A stretch of DNA of 22,667 nt from a virus. A program made the position numbers and the translations under genes. Location: positions 1 to 22,667 of the IMG/VR virus record IMGVR_UViG_3300035120_000042; one strand, 5' to 3'. The notes below the pieces were generated by a model. It was not told the DNA's origin. It did no database searches and saw only the letters and a program-made list of their open reading frames with translations. How positions within the stretch are numbered: position 1 is the first letter of the stretch; each line of letters begins with the position of its first letter. Of the stretch, positions 7,957-16,227 are shown piece by piece.

Positions 7957-8297
7957 GCCCGCAGGAGATGATCGCCAGCCTCGACGCGGCGCTCGCCCGC
8001 TACGGCCAGATGGTGACGCTTCAGCGCACCGCGATCGATGCGTCGAGCGGCGCCATCACCATCAGCGAAGAGGTGACCTGTGCCGCCAAGGTCCGCCCGT
8101 TCGGGCCGCAGGATCTGGAGGCCGGCGAGGTGCAGGATATCCAGGTCGTTCTCAGCCCGACCGGGATCGGCGCTTTCGGCATTCCCAACCGCGACGACCG
8201 CATCCTGATCGGCAGCAATCCCAGCAACGCCGAGCAGATCGCGCCGCTCTACTACGGCGGGCAGCTCGTCCGCGTGAACCTGCTCTGTCGGGGATAA
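7953..8297 (+). CDS. putative head-tail adaptor (stopper) protein
   Basis: The 114-residue product lies directly after the connector with an ATGA overlap. I chose the ATG at 7953 because the frame open from 7923 would overlap the connector by more than 30 bases. Family features are YGQMVTLQR near the N-terminus, a central VRPFGPQDLE stretch and the C-terminal YYGGQLVRVNLL. The size and all-beta pattern agree with SPP1 gp16 or HK97 gp7-like stoppers. The call rests mainly on size, order and these weak motifs. Confidence 0.7.
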   Translation: MSPQEMIASLDAALARYGQMVTLQRTAIDASSGAITISEEVTCAAKVRPFGPQDLEAGEVQDIQVVLSPTGIGAFGIPNRDDRILIGSNPSNAEQIAPLYYGGQLVRVNLLCRG

Positions 8298-8302
8298 CGC
8301 CC

Positions 8303-8464
8303 ATGATTATCGAGATCCTCTTCGTCGTCTGCTTGTTCCTGTGGGCGCTCACGCTTCTCCCGTTCCCGCCGCTGGCGCCCTATGCCCGTGGGTCAGACTT
8401 CCTGGCTTTTGTCTCGGTCCTCCTGCTCGGCTTGTTCATTTTCCTGCCGGGGTTGCGGGGGTAA
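8303..8464 (+). CDS. small two-helix membrane protein of unknown function
   Basis: The 53-residue product is almost entirely hydrophobic. Helix one spans about residues 2-20 (EILFVVCLFLWALTLL) and helix two about 33-49 (FLAFVSVLLLGLFIFL), joined by a Pro-rich loop. Its stop (TAA, 8462-8464) directly abuts the ATG of the next gene, and it begins five bases after the adaptor stop, so it is translated within the neck operon. A membrane protein is unexpected between neck genes. It could be holin-like or an exclusion protein, but nothing in the sequence decides this. Confidence 0.65.
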   Translation: MIIEILFVVCLFLWALTLLPFPPLAPYARGSDFLAFVSVLLLGLFIFLPGLRG

Positions 8465-8923
8465 ATGCCCGATCAGCGCGAGGCGATCCTGTCGCGGCTG
8501 GTGGCGGTGTGCGGCGAGGTCGAGGGCATCAATGCGGTCGGCCGCAACACGCTCGATGTCTCCGAGATGCTGCGCCCGGCAGTGATCGTGCTCGACGGCT
8601 CGGAACAGATCGTCACGGCAGCGCTGACGGATTACCGGGCGCCGACCGTAACGAAGCGGCAGATCATGCAGCTCGTGCCGCAGATCATCATCGCCCTGCG
8701 CGGCAACACCGGCGCCGAGGGCGGCACGCTGCTGACGCTCTACCGCAACCGGGTGCTGGCGGCGATCCTCAACGATGCGGCGCTGCAAGCCAGCGTCACC
8801 AGCAACGGCGGCATCCGTTACACCGGCTGCGTGGTGCCGCCACCGGACGCCGAGGGGCGGGAGTTCCGCATCGACCTCAACCTCACGTTCACCTACACCT
8901 TCGACTTGAGCGGGCTGCAATGA
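8465..8923 (+). CDS. putative tail terminator/minor tail protein
   Basis: The 152-residue protein sits where the tail terminator (lambda gpU or DUF3168-like) is found in HK97-like phages. It starts with a helix (REAILSRLVAVCGEVEGI), has alternating beta segments, and ends with FRIDLNLTFTYTFDLSGL, a strand pattern common in tail terminators. This protein caps the finished tail tube and contacts the neck. The assignment depends on position and secondary-structure pattern more than on a distinctive motif. It overlaps the next gene by four bases (ATGA). Confidence 0.6.
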   Translation: MPDQREAILSRLVAVCGEVEGINAVGRNTLDVSEMLRPAVIVLDGSEQIVTAALTDYRAPTVTKRQIMQLVPQIIIALRGNTGAEGGTLLTLYRNRVLAAILNDAALQASVTSNGGIRYTGCVVPPPDAEGREFRIDLNLTFTYTFDLSGLQ

Positions 8924-9387
8924 TCGACTTCAAGATCAAGGTCGACGACACCCGCGTCCAACTGATGCTCGACCAATTCCCGAAGAAGCTGCAAGCCAAC
9001 ATCGCCGCTAGGCTCGACGTGCTCACCACCGAGCTGCAAGCCAAGGTGCGCGCCGCCGAGCCGCACCGCACCGGCCGGCTGCAAGCGGAGACCAAGCGCT
9101 TTGTCGACCAGCGCGAGAACTGGGTGCGCGGCCGGGTGCGCGTTCTCGGGCCTGGCGGGCGCGGCCACAACGTCGCCGCCGCTGCGCTCGAATACGGCGC
9201 GCATCGCAGCTTTCCGGTGAGGGGCTATCGCCGCGGCGGGGGGTCGGTCGTGGCTTATCGCCGGCACGCCAACATCGCTGAGCGGCGGTTCCTGCGCGGC
9301 GCGGCCGAGGGCATGCGCGCCAAGGTGCTTGCCGAATTGCAGCAGGCGATAGCCGACACGATCGCCGACGTCAAACCCACTCGCTGA
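8920..9387 (+). CDS. HK97 gp10-like neck/tail protein
   Basis: The start at 8920 overlaps the previous stop (ATGA) and gives 155 residues. Hallmarks are PHRTGRL at 48-54 and LEYGAHRSFPV at 90-100, followed by a basic, glycine-rich loop and a C-terminal helix (RFLRGAAEGMRAKVLAELQ). These match the HK97 gp10 family of neck or tail-completion proteins. It is followed by a 13-base gap with a strong ribosome site for the tail tube gene. Confidence 0.82.
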   Translation: MIDFKIKVDDTRVQLMLDQFPKKLQANIAARLDVLTTELQAKVRAAEPHRTGRLQAETKRFVDQRENWVRGRVRVLGPGGRGHNVAAAALEYGAHRSFPVRGYRRGGGSVVAYRRHANIAERRFLRGAAEGMRAKVLAELQQAIADTIADVKPTR

Positions 9388-9388
9388 T

Positions 9389-9393
9389 AGGAG
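9389..9393 (+). promoter_or_regulatory. strong Shine-Dalgarno for the major tail protein
   Basis: AGGAG lies seven bases before the ATG at 9401, in one of the few non-overlapping gaps. Most neighbours start by translational coupling. A separate strong site here fits the need for many copies of the tail tube subunit. Confidence 0.65.
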
Positions 9394-9400
9394 AACACAG

Positions 9401-9940
9401 ATGTCGTCACCTGAGCCGCGCACCCCGACGCCCGGCACCTTCAACGTCTTCGGCGCCGACCAGATCCTCGCCAAGGTGAAGTTCACCGGCGCCAACGCGA
9501 TTGGCCCGCTGATCGAAATGGAACTGACCAATGTAATGTTCAGACCGGGGAACCCGATCGGGCTCATTCAAGACGAGTGGGGACAACTGCACCTCACGGG
9601 CGAAGTGCTGGCCGACGAAACCGGCATCTTCGGCACCGTCACCCATCCCGACACGACTCTCGTATCGCCGCTTACCGATATGTACTACCTCGGCAAGGGT
9701 GTCGTCGAAATCCAACTCGCCTCGGATACCGGCGGCACCTACCGCGATGTCGGCAACGCACCGACTTTTGAATTTGTCCCGGCCGTCACCACCTTGCCGC
9801 ACTATTCCTCGCGGCACGGCGTCAGGGTGAAAGATTTGGAGATCATCCACGAGAAGTCGGCGAGCCTCAACCTCATCCTCGACGAGTTCACCTACGACAA
9901 CCTGATGCTGGTGTTCCTCGGCGTGCCTACGGTCCCGTAA
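9401..9940 (+). CDS. major tail tube protein
   Basis: The 179-residue protein occupies the tube-protein position: after gp10-like and before the chaperone and tape measure genes. The sequence is rich in beta strands and carries LTNVMFRPGNPIGLIQDEWG and a C-terminal helix-strand segment (DLEIIHEKSASLNLILDEF), as in tube proteins that stack as hexameric rings. A strong ribosome site precedes it. No individual motif is diagnostic, but position, size and translation signal agree. Confidence 0.72.
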   Translation: MSSPEPRTPTPGTFNVFGADQILAKVKFTGANAIGPLIEMELTNVMFRPGNPIGLIQDEWGQLHLTGEVLADETGIFGTVTHPDTTLVSPLTDMYYLGKGVVEIQLASDTGGTYRDVGNAPTFEFVPAVTTLPHYSSRHGVRVKDLEIIHEKSASLNLILDEFTYDNLMLVFLGVPTVP

Positions 9941-10401
9941 TGGTCTCGCTCGTCGACATCGTCCCGCAGAAGCGCACGGTGCAGATCGCCGCCGGTGAAC
10001 TGGAGCTGCACGGCCTCGGCCTGCGTCAGATCGCCAGCCTGTTGCTGCAATTCCCCAGCCTGCGCAACCTGATCACCGAAGCCGCGCCCAGCGTCGACTT
10101 TGCCGAACTGCTCATCCTGGCGCCCGATGCCATTGCCAGCATCATCGCCGAGGCGGCAGGACAACCCGAGGCGACCGAGGCCGTCGCCGAGGGCAACCTG
10201 CTAACACCCGACGAAATACTCGACTGTCTAACGGCGATCCAGGGACTCACATTTCCGCGCGGTATCCGCCCTTTATTGCAACGCCTGGGGCTCGGCGGCC
10301 CCGACGACAGCGTGCCCGTCCCGGCTGGCAAGGCTCCGGCTACGAGTACGCCGCCGCCGCCGAGCAGCTCATCGCCGCCGGACATGATGGCTGCCGAGTG
10401 A
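9940..10401 (+). CDS. tail assembly chaperone (lambda gpG-like position)
   Basis: This 153-residue product begins one base inside the tube gene's stop (TAATG). A mostly helical body (about 20-125) is followed by a Pro/Ser-rich tail (PATSTPPPPSSSSPP). Its place directly before the small gene at 10401 and the tape measure corresponds to lambda gpG, which coats the tape measure during tail assembly. The -1 frame is open through its last part and runs into the next gene, so a longer G-T fusion made by frameshifting is possible. Confidence 0.65.
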   Translation: MVSLVDIVPQKRTVQIAAGELELHGLGLRQIASLLLQFPSLRNLITEAAPSVDFAELLILAPDAIASIIAEAAGQPEATEAVAEGNLLTPDEILDCLTAIQGLTFPRGIRPLLQRLGLGGPDDSVPVPAGKAPATSTPPPPSSSSPPDMMAAE

Positions 10402-10553
10402 TGGACTACACACCGATACAGCTCCAGGCGTTTCAGTTTATCGCGCAGCGGCGCCGGGGCCGCGAACTCGCCGAGCAGTTGCACACCAACTTGCTCGCCG
10501 CCAGGGGCGACGAAAAGGCGATTCGCACCCGCCTCAAGGAATTGGAAGACTAG
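10401..10553 (+). CDS. small tail assembly protein (gpT-like)
   Basis: The 50-residue frame starts at an ATG sharing one base with the chaperone stop (TGATG) and ends immediately before the tape measure ATG. It reads as a compact charged helical protein (YTPIQLQAFQFIAQRRRGRE, then LAARGDEKAIRTRLKELE). I recall similar short proteins before the tape measure gene in Rhizobiales prophages. The same frame is open upstream through at least 10242-10400 and reads plausibly (GYEYAAAAEQLIAAGHDG), so in vivo it may be the C-terminal part of a -1 frameshift product instead of a free protein. Confidence 0.7.
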   Translation: MDYTPIQLQAFQFIAQRRRGRELAEQLHTNLLAARGDEKAIRTRLKELED

Positions 10554-12290
10554 ATGGCCGACAATCTAAGCATCAACATCGTCGCCGATACCTCAAAGGC
10601 GCGCGCCGAGATGGAGTTGCTCAACGCCAAGATGCGGGCAACTCAAAAGGAAATCAAAGCGACCTCAGACGTGGCGCAGAAAACCGCCGACCCGGCGGCC
10701 ATCGCCAAAGTGCGAACCCTGAGCGCAACCTATGACGGGATGTCAAAGCAGGTCGCGCGGCTGCGCAAGGAAGTTAACGCGACGACCAAGGCCGTCGAGG
10801 GGTTTCACCACGCAGCGCACCCGCATGAATTCTATCTTGTCGAAAACAGCCTGAAATCGCTCAGCGGTGCGTTTCAAGCAATCGGTCACAATATTATCGG
10901 GGCGAAAGGCGCGATTGCTGGCTTTGCCGTCGCGTTGGGTTTCGAGAAAGTGCGCGACATCGTCAACGAGGTGTCGGAGAGGCTTGGCGAACTGAAGAAA
11001 CAAGCGGGCGAGATCGGGATAAAGCCGATCGCCTTGCAGGCCGCGCAAGAGGTCGTGACCGGGATCGGCGAGGAAGCCGACATCGCGACCAAGGCGATGC
11101 AGGGCATGAACGCGCAAATTGAGGCGGCGCGCCAGAAGTCGATCATGCCGCCGGGGCAGGTCAGCGTTTTCAAGGGCGGCGCGGGCACCACGCGCGTTGG
11201 CGTGCCGGGCGGCCCCGGCGTCCAGGTCGGCCGCGGTGGCGTCGAGCAACCGCGCGATTTCAGCGACCCGCTGGCGATGATCGGCGCCAGCCTGTCGGAC
11301 ATCCCCAATAATCGGCTCGCACAGTTGCAAACTTACACCAGACAGCTTCAGGCCTTTGTCAATGCCGCAAAGACGTTCGATCCGACAGCGCTGAACATCA
11401 TTTCAAAGACGTTGTTCGCCGGCGTGCCGGCAGACTCGATGCTCAAGGCGGCGCCGGCCTTGCTAAAACAGTGGAAAGCGCAGATCGCGGATCTTGAGCA
11501 GGCCCAGCGCGGCGCCACCGACGAAACGTTGAAGCAGGACGAGGAGCTGCGCGCGTCGAAGGACAAACTATCGAAGTCTTATAGCGAGGCGGCAGCTATT
11601 GTCGCCAACACCCTGCGGCCGGCGCAGTTAGCCTTTAACGACGTGCTTTCCACCGCTCTTACGCGTGACGCGACCCAATTCCAGACCGATATCGCGAATT
11701 TGACGCACGCGTGGCAATCGTTCTGGACCGAGATGACAAGTATCGCCTCGGCTGCGGCGAGCAGCATTCAATCGATCTTTCAGGGCTTGGCAAGAGCGAG
11801 CAGCGCCGTGTCGGCTGGCCTTGCCAATCCCGGCAGCAACATTTCGGAGCCGTTTGGCGGCGGCATCAGCGGTGCCATCGGCGGCGCACTTCCTGGCGAT
11901 TACAGTGCGGACACGGGCGGATTTGCCCGCGGCGGCTTTGTGCGCGGCCCCGGCAGCGGCACCAGCGACAGCATCCTGGCGCGGCTCTCGGCCGGCGAGT
12001 TCGTGGTCAATTCCGCGCGCGTGCGCCAGGTCGGGCTCGGCTTCCTCCAGCGCCTCAACGGCTTTGCCGATGGCGGCTTCGTCGGCCCGGCGCCGCTGCG
12101 CTTCGCCGCCGGCGGCCTGGTGCCATCTGCCGGTGGCGGCCGGGCGGTGCATCTGCACCTCGGGGGCGGCAGCTTCGCGCTCGCCGGCAGCGGCAGCGTC
12201 GTCGATGCGCTGGTCAGCGCCGCGCACTCCCAGCAGATCCGCTCGGCCGGGGTCAAGCCCTCCTGGTTTGCGGCGCGGCCTGGCGGATAA
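10554..12290 (+). CDS. tail tape measure protein
   Basis: The 578-residue product sets tail length and probably enters the host with the DNA. The N-terminal 80 residues are charged and coiled coil (VADTSKARAEMELLNAKMRA). Hydrophobic helical stretches follow (IIGAKGAIAGFAVALGF near 113-130; AASSIQSIFQGLARASSAV later). The C-terminal third has the Gly/Phe pattern typical of these proteins: GGFARGGFVRGPGSGTSDS, then LSAGEFVVNSARVRQVG and FADGGFVGP. If about 1.5 angstrom per residue applies, the tail would be near 87 nm, rather short for a siphovirus. The gene begins directly after the preceding stop. Confidence 0.9.
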   Translation: MADNLSINIVADTSKARAEMELLNAKMRATQKEIKATSDVAQKTADPAAIAKVRTLSATYDGMSKQVARLRKEVNATTKAVEGFHHAAHPHEFYLVENSLKSLSGAFQAIGHNIIGAKGAIAGFAVALGFEKVRDIVNEVSERLGELKKQAGEIGIKPIALQAAQEVVTGIGEEADIATKAMQGMNAQIEAARQKSIMPPGQVSVFKGGAGTTRVGVPGGPGVQVGRGGVEQPRDFSDPLAMIGASLSDIPNNRLAQLQTYTRQLQAFVNAAKTFDPTALNIISKTLFAGVPADSMLKAAPALLKQWKAQIADLEQAQRGATDETLKQDEELRASKDKLSKSYSEAAAIVANTLRPAQLAFNDVLSTALTRDATQFQTDIANLTHAWQSFWTEMTSIASAAASSIQSIFQGLARASSAVSAGLANPGSNISEPFGGGISGAIGGALPGDYSADTGGFARGGFVRGPGSGTSDSILARLSAGEFVVNSARVRQVGLGFLQRLNGFADGGFVGPAPLRFAAGGLVPSAGGGRAVHLHLGGGSFALAGSGSVVDALVSAAHSQQIRSAGVKPSWFAARPGG

Positions 12291-12291
12291 A

Positions 12292-12759
12292 ATGGCGGCG
12301 CCCTATTTCATCACCGCGCTCGACATCCGCTTTGACTTGTCGGCCGTGGCGCCGGGCGTCAACCCGTGGTCGGCGCGCGGGCTGCACGGCACGCTGCGGC
12401 CGATCCCGATGGCGACCGGCAGCGACAAGCTCGCCCGGACCGTCAACGGCAGCCTGATCGACATTTCCGCGCCGCAGATGCGCAAGTACCAGCTCGACGT
12501 TGCCGGCAGTGATCAGGCGCCGCCCGCGCTCGACGGCCTGTGGGTCGGCATGATGGTCAACGTCGCCTCGCACGTCGAGCTGGCCTATCTGACATCGACG
12601 GGTATCGCCGGGCGTCCCGCAGTCCCCGGCAGCGTCCGCACCGAAGACGACTTCACCTACTACTGCCCGCAATTCATCATGCTGGTCGTCGACTTGCAGA
12701 TCGAGCGCGCGGAGTGGGATGCCCAGGTCACCTGGTCGCTCACGCTGGAGGAAGTCTAG
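12292..12759 (+). CDS. conserved phage tail protein of unknown function
   Basis: The ATG at 12292 lies one base after the tape measure stop and gives 155 residues; longer upstream frames would overlap the tape measure gene. The protein is beta-rich, with LDIRFDLSAVAPGVNPWSAR near the start and a distinctive C-terminal FTYYCPQFIMLVVDLQIERA. Its place between tape measure and hub-like protein is that of a distal tail protein, the adaptor that joins tube and tip. The sequence alone does not prove that role. Confidence 0.6.
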   Translation: MAAPYFITALDIRFDLSAVAPGVNPWSARGLHGTLRPIPMATGSDKLARTVNGSLIDISAPQMRKYQLDVAGSDQAPPALDGLWVGMMVNVASHVELAYLTSTGIAGRPAVPGSVRTEDDFTYYCPQFIMLVVDLQIERAEWDAQVTWSLTLEEV

Positions 12760-15561
12760 GTGCCCGGCCCCGTGTACTTCGCCTGGACTGGCGGCGCGAT
12801 CGAAGAGCAGGTGACCCTCGTCACCAACGGCACGACGCACGGTGTCTTGTTCGAGTTGGCGACGATTGTCGGCGACACCAACCCAGGCATCGCTCAGGTC
12901 ATTAATGTCGCGAGCACCGACAGCCTCCAGCAGGACGCCGGCTATCACATCACCGGGCCGGGCCTCGACGCCTATTTTATTTACGACAACGCCACCACGC
13001 TGAGCGGCCTGCCGAATTCGCTCAATCTGACCTCCGCGCCGACATCGGGAGAGAGGTCAGGGGATTTCACAACGACCAAAGCCGTGCCGATCGGGACCGT
13101 GCTCGGCACCGTGAGCCACGGCAGCTATACGGTGGCGTTGGACGCCGGCGATCTGCCCGCCGGCATCTACGGCATTCAGGGCACGGGCGTCGGCGAGACC
13201 AACGTTCCGATCGGCACCACCGATGGCACCTCACACACCACCGGCGGCGGGGTAACGCTGATCGGCAGCGCGTATCTCAACTATGACGGCAGCGGGCACG
13301 GCACGATGTACATCATCGCCGCGACCCCGCACACAAGCACGCGGATCGGCGATTTGCCGCCACACCTGCTTGAGACCTTTACGACGTACAGCATCGCCTC
13401 TCAACCCGTCAGGGCGACGACCTCGGGCATATTCCCGATGGTGATCAGCGGCTTCCCCGTCGAAGACCCGAAGAGCATCACCGCAATCCCGTCCAGCGCG
13501 TTGATGAGCCTGACGCCGGGCCTCACCTACAACATCACCGGCAATGGCATCGCTGTTGGCGCGACGTTTGTGGCGCCGAGCAGCGGCAGCTCGATCGAAC
13601 TCGACCTGAACGCCACCGCATCGGAGATCAATGCGATCTTGACCATCACCGGGCCGCGCACGCCGACCGCGCCGTTTGATCCCGCTGTCCACAACCGGTT
13701 CGACGAGGAGATCATCAGCTTTGACATCAGCCAGGACGAGGGCAGCTTTGCGACGCTGACCGTGCAGCTCAAAAACCCCGCTATCGGCCTCCTGGCGCTC
13801 GGCAGATATCTCTGGTGCTGGCTGAGCTATGACCAGGCGTGGAGCCCCGCCGGAAATACGCCGAGCCTCGTGCCGCTCTTTAACGGGCGACTCATAGGCG
13901 TGCCGAAGTTACAGGCCGGCGAGATCGTCGAGCTTCAGTTTCTCGCCCGGCCGGACGACTTCAATGCCCAGAAACAGTCGTGGGCAACATCGCTGCAAGT
14001 CGCGCCCTATTACGATCCGGTGTGGATCGCCAGGCCACCCAATCCCGACACGGTGCTAGAGACTTATTCCGCGTTGTGGCACATCGACCGCGTGAGCCTC
14101 GGGGTGTCGATCAGCGATATTCTCGACGGCGAGGACGGCATCATCGATATTGGCGAGGATATCTCCTTATACAACAATTTCAGTCTGTCTTACGGCCAGC
14201 CGCCTCTGGTCTCGACGATGGTGACCGGCACGGTGACCTGGGCGCAGCAGGCCGAGGGCAGGATCGACATCACCCAGCCGATCCTCGATGCGTTTAAGGA
14301 CCAGGGGTCATATTACAAATGGGTCTTTCCGGTGACCTATTGGGGAACCGGCGGCGGCGGGCTCATCCAGACGCTCTCCGGCAACGGTCTCAAATCGGAT
14401 TGGCCAAAGCCGGGAACAAGTATCGGCGGCGGCTGGTCGCTCAGCACGTTGCTCGACGGTGACGGCATCCCACTGTGCTACATCATCGATGCCGTCATGG
14501 ACGGCCAGGTCAGCTACAACGTCACTTATGAAGCACAGACGCCGCCAGCGAGCCAAGCGGGGAGCACGACCGAGCAAAGCAACGTCAATATATTTCTCCA
14601 ACCAACCAGCACCTTCGTCGCGCGCTTCCCAATGAACGTCTACAAGATTCGGATGGTGCTCGAGTACAGGGCAAATCGCAAACGCACGGAAGTCGTGACG
14701 GCGGTAGTAACCGCGGGGGTTCAGCGCGAGCTATCCGATTCCGCCGAGAGCGACCGCGAAACCATCAGCCTCAGTTCCGACTTTATCGATAAGGCGGTCG
14801 ACCCTGACGGGAGCATACCGATCGGCAACGTCGCCTATCGCTCGTATTTCCAAACCGCGCGGGGCAACGTCTCGTTCGAGTACCTGCTGCTCGCGGCCAG
14901 GGCAAAGATGCGCGCCAGGGCGCGGGCCGTCGATATCACCTTCGCTGTCCCGTGGCAGCGGGCGATGGCGATCACGCTGCGCCACAACGTACAATTAAGC
15001 GATCGCCGCCTGCCGGGCGGCGGCGCTCTCGGCAAGGTCAAGAGCTACAAGCTGAGTTGCGCGACCGGCGGCATCATGCTCGGGGAGTTCACCATCGGCT
15101 GTGCTATCGGCACCGGCGATGCGATCAGCCCACAAACCGGCGTCAATGCCTATGTCGAAGATGCTTATGTCGACCTGGGCTACCAGACCGTGACCGGGGC
15201 GCAGATCACGCTGAGTGAAACGGCAGACCTCGCCTATCAGACCCTCGACGACTTCGCCGTCATCGATGACGGCCTGGATCTCACGCGCCTGGTCGGAGCG
15301 CAGGCGGTGAACGAATGCGTCGTCACCAACCTTTTTACCGAGCAATTGCCGGCGCTGCTTGCCTACAGCCAAACGACGGCACCGACAAACGGCAATCCGC
15401 TCAAACTCATGGAGACCATGAAAACCACCGTCACGCTCGACCTGAAGCCGGTGCAGGGTTCTGAATTTTCAACGGCTTTCTTTCCCGCGGTGACGCCGCT
15501 GGTGTTGCCAAAGACGATCGATCTGTCCGCATCTACGCCGGGAGAAATGACCCATGCCTGA
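12760..15561 (+). CDS. large tail hub-like (tail tip) protein with inserted beta modules
   Basis: The GTG start abuts the previous stop and gives 933 residues. Residues 4-9 (PVYFAW) and the segment from about 306 (FDPAVHNRFDEEIISFDISQ) match the beginning of a tail protein family I recall from Rhizobiales prophages, where these two pieces are nearly adjacent. Here about 300 residues lie between them, including two similar beta modules (GYHITGPGLDAYF and LTYNITGNGIAVGATF). The conserved core continues with PLFNGRLIGVP, QFLARPDDFNAQK, WHIDRV near 438 and DILDGEDGIIDIGED. The C-terminal 150 residues are beta-rich. Position and length fit a tail hub or tip protein that seals the tube and carries fibres. 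The following gene overlaps by eight bases. Confidence 0.7.
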   Translation: MPGPVYFAWTGGAIEEQVTLVTNGTTHGVLFELATIVGDTNPGIAQVINVASTDSLQQDAGYHITGPGLDAYFIYDNATTLSGLPNSLNLTSAPTSGERSGDFTTTKAVPIGTVLGTVSHGSYTVALDAGDLPAGIYGIQGTGVGETNVPIGTTDGTSHTTGGGVTLIGSAYLNYDGSGHGTMYIIAATPHTSTRIGDLPPHLLETFTTYSIASQPVRATTSGIFPMVISGFPVEDPKSITAIPSSALMSLTPGLTYNITGNGIAVGATFVAPSSGSSIELDLNATASEINAILTITGPRTPTAPFDPAVHNRFDEEIISFDISQDEGSFATLTVQLKNPAIGLLALGRYLWCWLSYDQAWSPAGNTPSLVPLFNGRLIGVPKLQAGEIVELQFLARPDDFNAQKQSWATSLQVAPYYDPVWIARPPNPDTVLETYSALWHIDRVSLGVSISDILDGEDGIIDIGEDISLYNNFSLSYGQPPLVSTMVTGTVTWAQQAEGRIDITQPILDAFKDQGSYYKWVFPVTYWGTGGGGLIQTLSGNGLKSDWPKPGTSIGGGWSLSTLLDGDGIPLCYIIDAVMDGQVSYNVTYEAQTPPASQAGSTTEQSNVNIFLQPTSTFVARFPMNVYKIRMVLEYRANRKRTEVVTAVVTAGVQRELSDSAESDRETISLSSDFIDKAVDPDGSIPIGNVAYRSYFQTARGNVSFEYLLLAARAKMRARARAVDITFAVPWQRAMAITLRHNVQLSDRRLPGGGALGKVKSYKLSCATGGIMLGEFTIGCAIGTGDAISPQTGVNAYVEDAYVDLGYQTVTGAQITLSETADLAYQTLDDFAVIDDGLDLTRLVGAQAVNECVVTNLFTEQLPALLAYSQTTAPTNGNPLKLMETMKTTVTLDLKPVQGSEFSTAFFPAVTPLVLPKTIDLSASTPGEMTHA

Positions 15562-16012
15562 CGGTTTTGAATACATCGTCCGCCCCTATCAGTCGCCGAA
15601 CGCGAACGGCACAACGATCATCCCGTCGACGCCCGCCATCAGCGCGCAGCGCGCCACCCTCACCTGGGGATCAACGGCCCAGATGCCGTTACCTGAAATC
15701 GCCAGCGTCAACGTTGCTTGCTGCACCGAGGCGCTGAAGGAAAAGACCCGCGTTAGCCAGCCGATCCGGGTTTATCAGGACGGCGACCCGAACAGCGCGT
15801 CATACGTCGATCTCGCACGGCCGCACCAGATGACGCTGCAGAAAAAGGACACCACGCAATGCCTGCCCGACGATTTCGACCAGATCTCGATCGTCGCCGC
15901 GTCATTGACTGCGTTCGACGCCGAAATGGACGCGCTGTTTGCGCCCTTCGATTCGACCGACCAGCACTGCAAGGCATCGTGGACGTTTACGCACGGGGCG
16001 CCGACGCCGTGA
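15554..16012 (+). CDS. unknown tail-associated protein
   Basis: The 152-residue product overlaps the hub-like gene by eight bases. It begins with DGFEYIVRPYQSPNANGTTI and contains RVYQDGDPNSASYVDLARP and, near the end, DAEMDALFAPFDSTDQHCKASWTF. I recognise no domain. The beta-rich pattern and strict linkage to the hub-like gene suggest a tail-tip component. The tight overlap shows it is co-translated. Its stop overlaps a GTG start as GTGA. Confidence 0.65.
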   Translation: MPDGFEYIVRPYQSPNANGTTIIPSTPAISAQRATLTWGSTAQMPLPEIASVNVACCTEALKEKTRVSQPIRVYQDGDPNSASYVDLARPHQMTLQKKDTTQCLPDDFDQISIVAASLTAFDAEMDALFAPFDSTDQHCKASWTFTHGAPTP

Positions 16013-16227
16013 CAATAACCTGGACGCCTGGTCTCAAGCCGGCGTCATTTCGCGGCGACCCGCCCGATTACATCGAGTCGCCGGTGGAGCAGATCGTCGA
16101 CGTGCATTGGGGCGGGCTGGCGGTGCACTTCGGCGCCAAGGACGGGCCGCCGAAACCTAAACCGCCGCCCTCGTCGCTCCCGCTGCCGGGGACAATGAGA
16201 ACGCGGGTCATCAAGACAGTTCAATGA
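16009..16227 (+). CDS. small unknown tail-region protein with Pro-rich segment
   Basis: The GTG at 16009 overlaps the previous stop (GTGA) and gives 72 residues; a longer frame upstream would lie inside the preceding gene. The protein has a globular N-terminal part (PVEQIVDVHWGGLAVHFGAK), then a Pro/Lys segment (PPKPKPPPSSLPLP) and a short basic end. Its stop overlaps the next ATG as ATGA. These flanking overlaps argue that it is a real gene despite its size. No function can be assigned. Confidence 0.6.
   Translation: MTITWTPGLKPASFRGDPPDYIESPVEQIVDVHWGGLAVHFGAKDGPPKPKPPPSSLPLPGTMRTRVIKTVQ

Noticed and set aside
11711-12457. Plus-strand frame overlapping the end of the tape measure gene
   Set aside because: It is Arg/Ala-rich and overlaps two better-supported genes in other frames.
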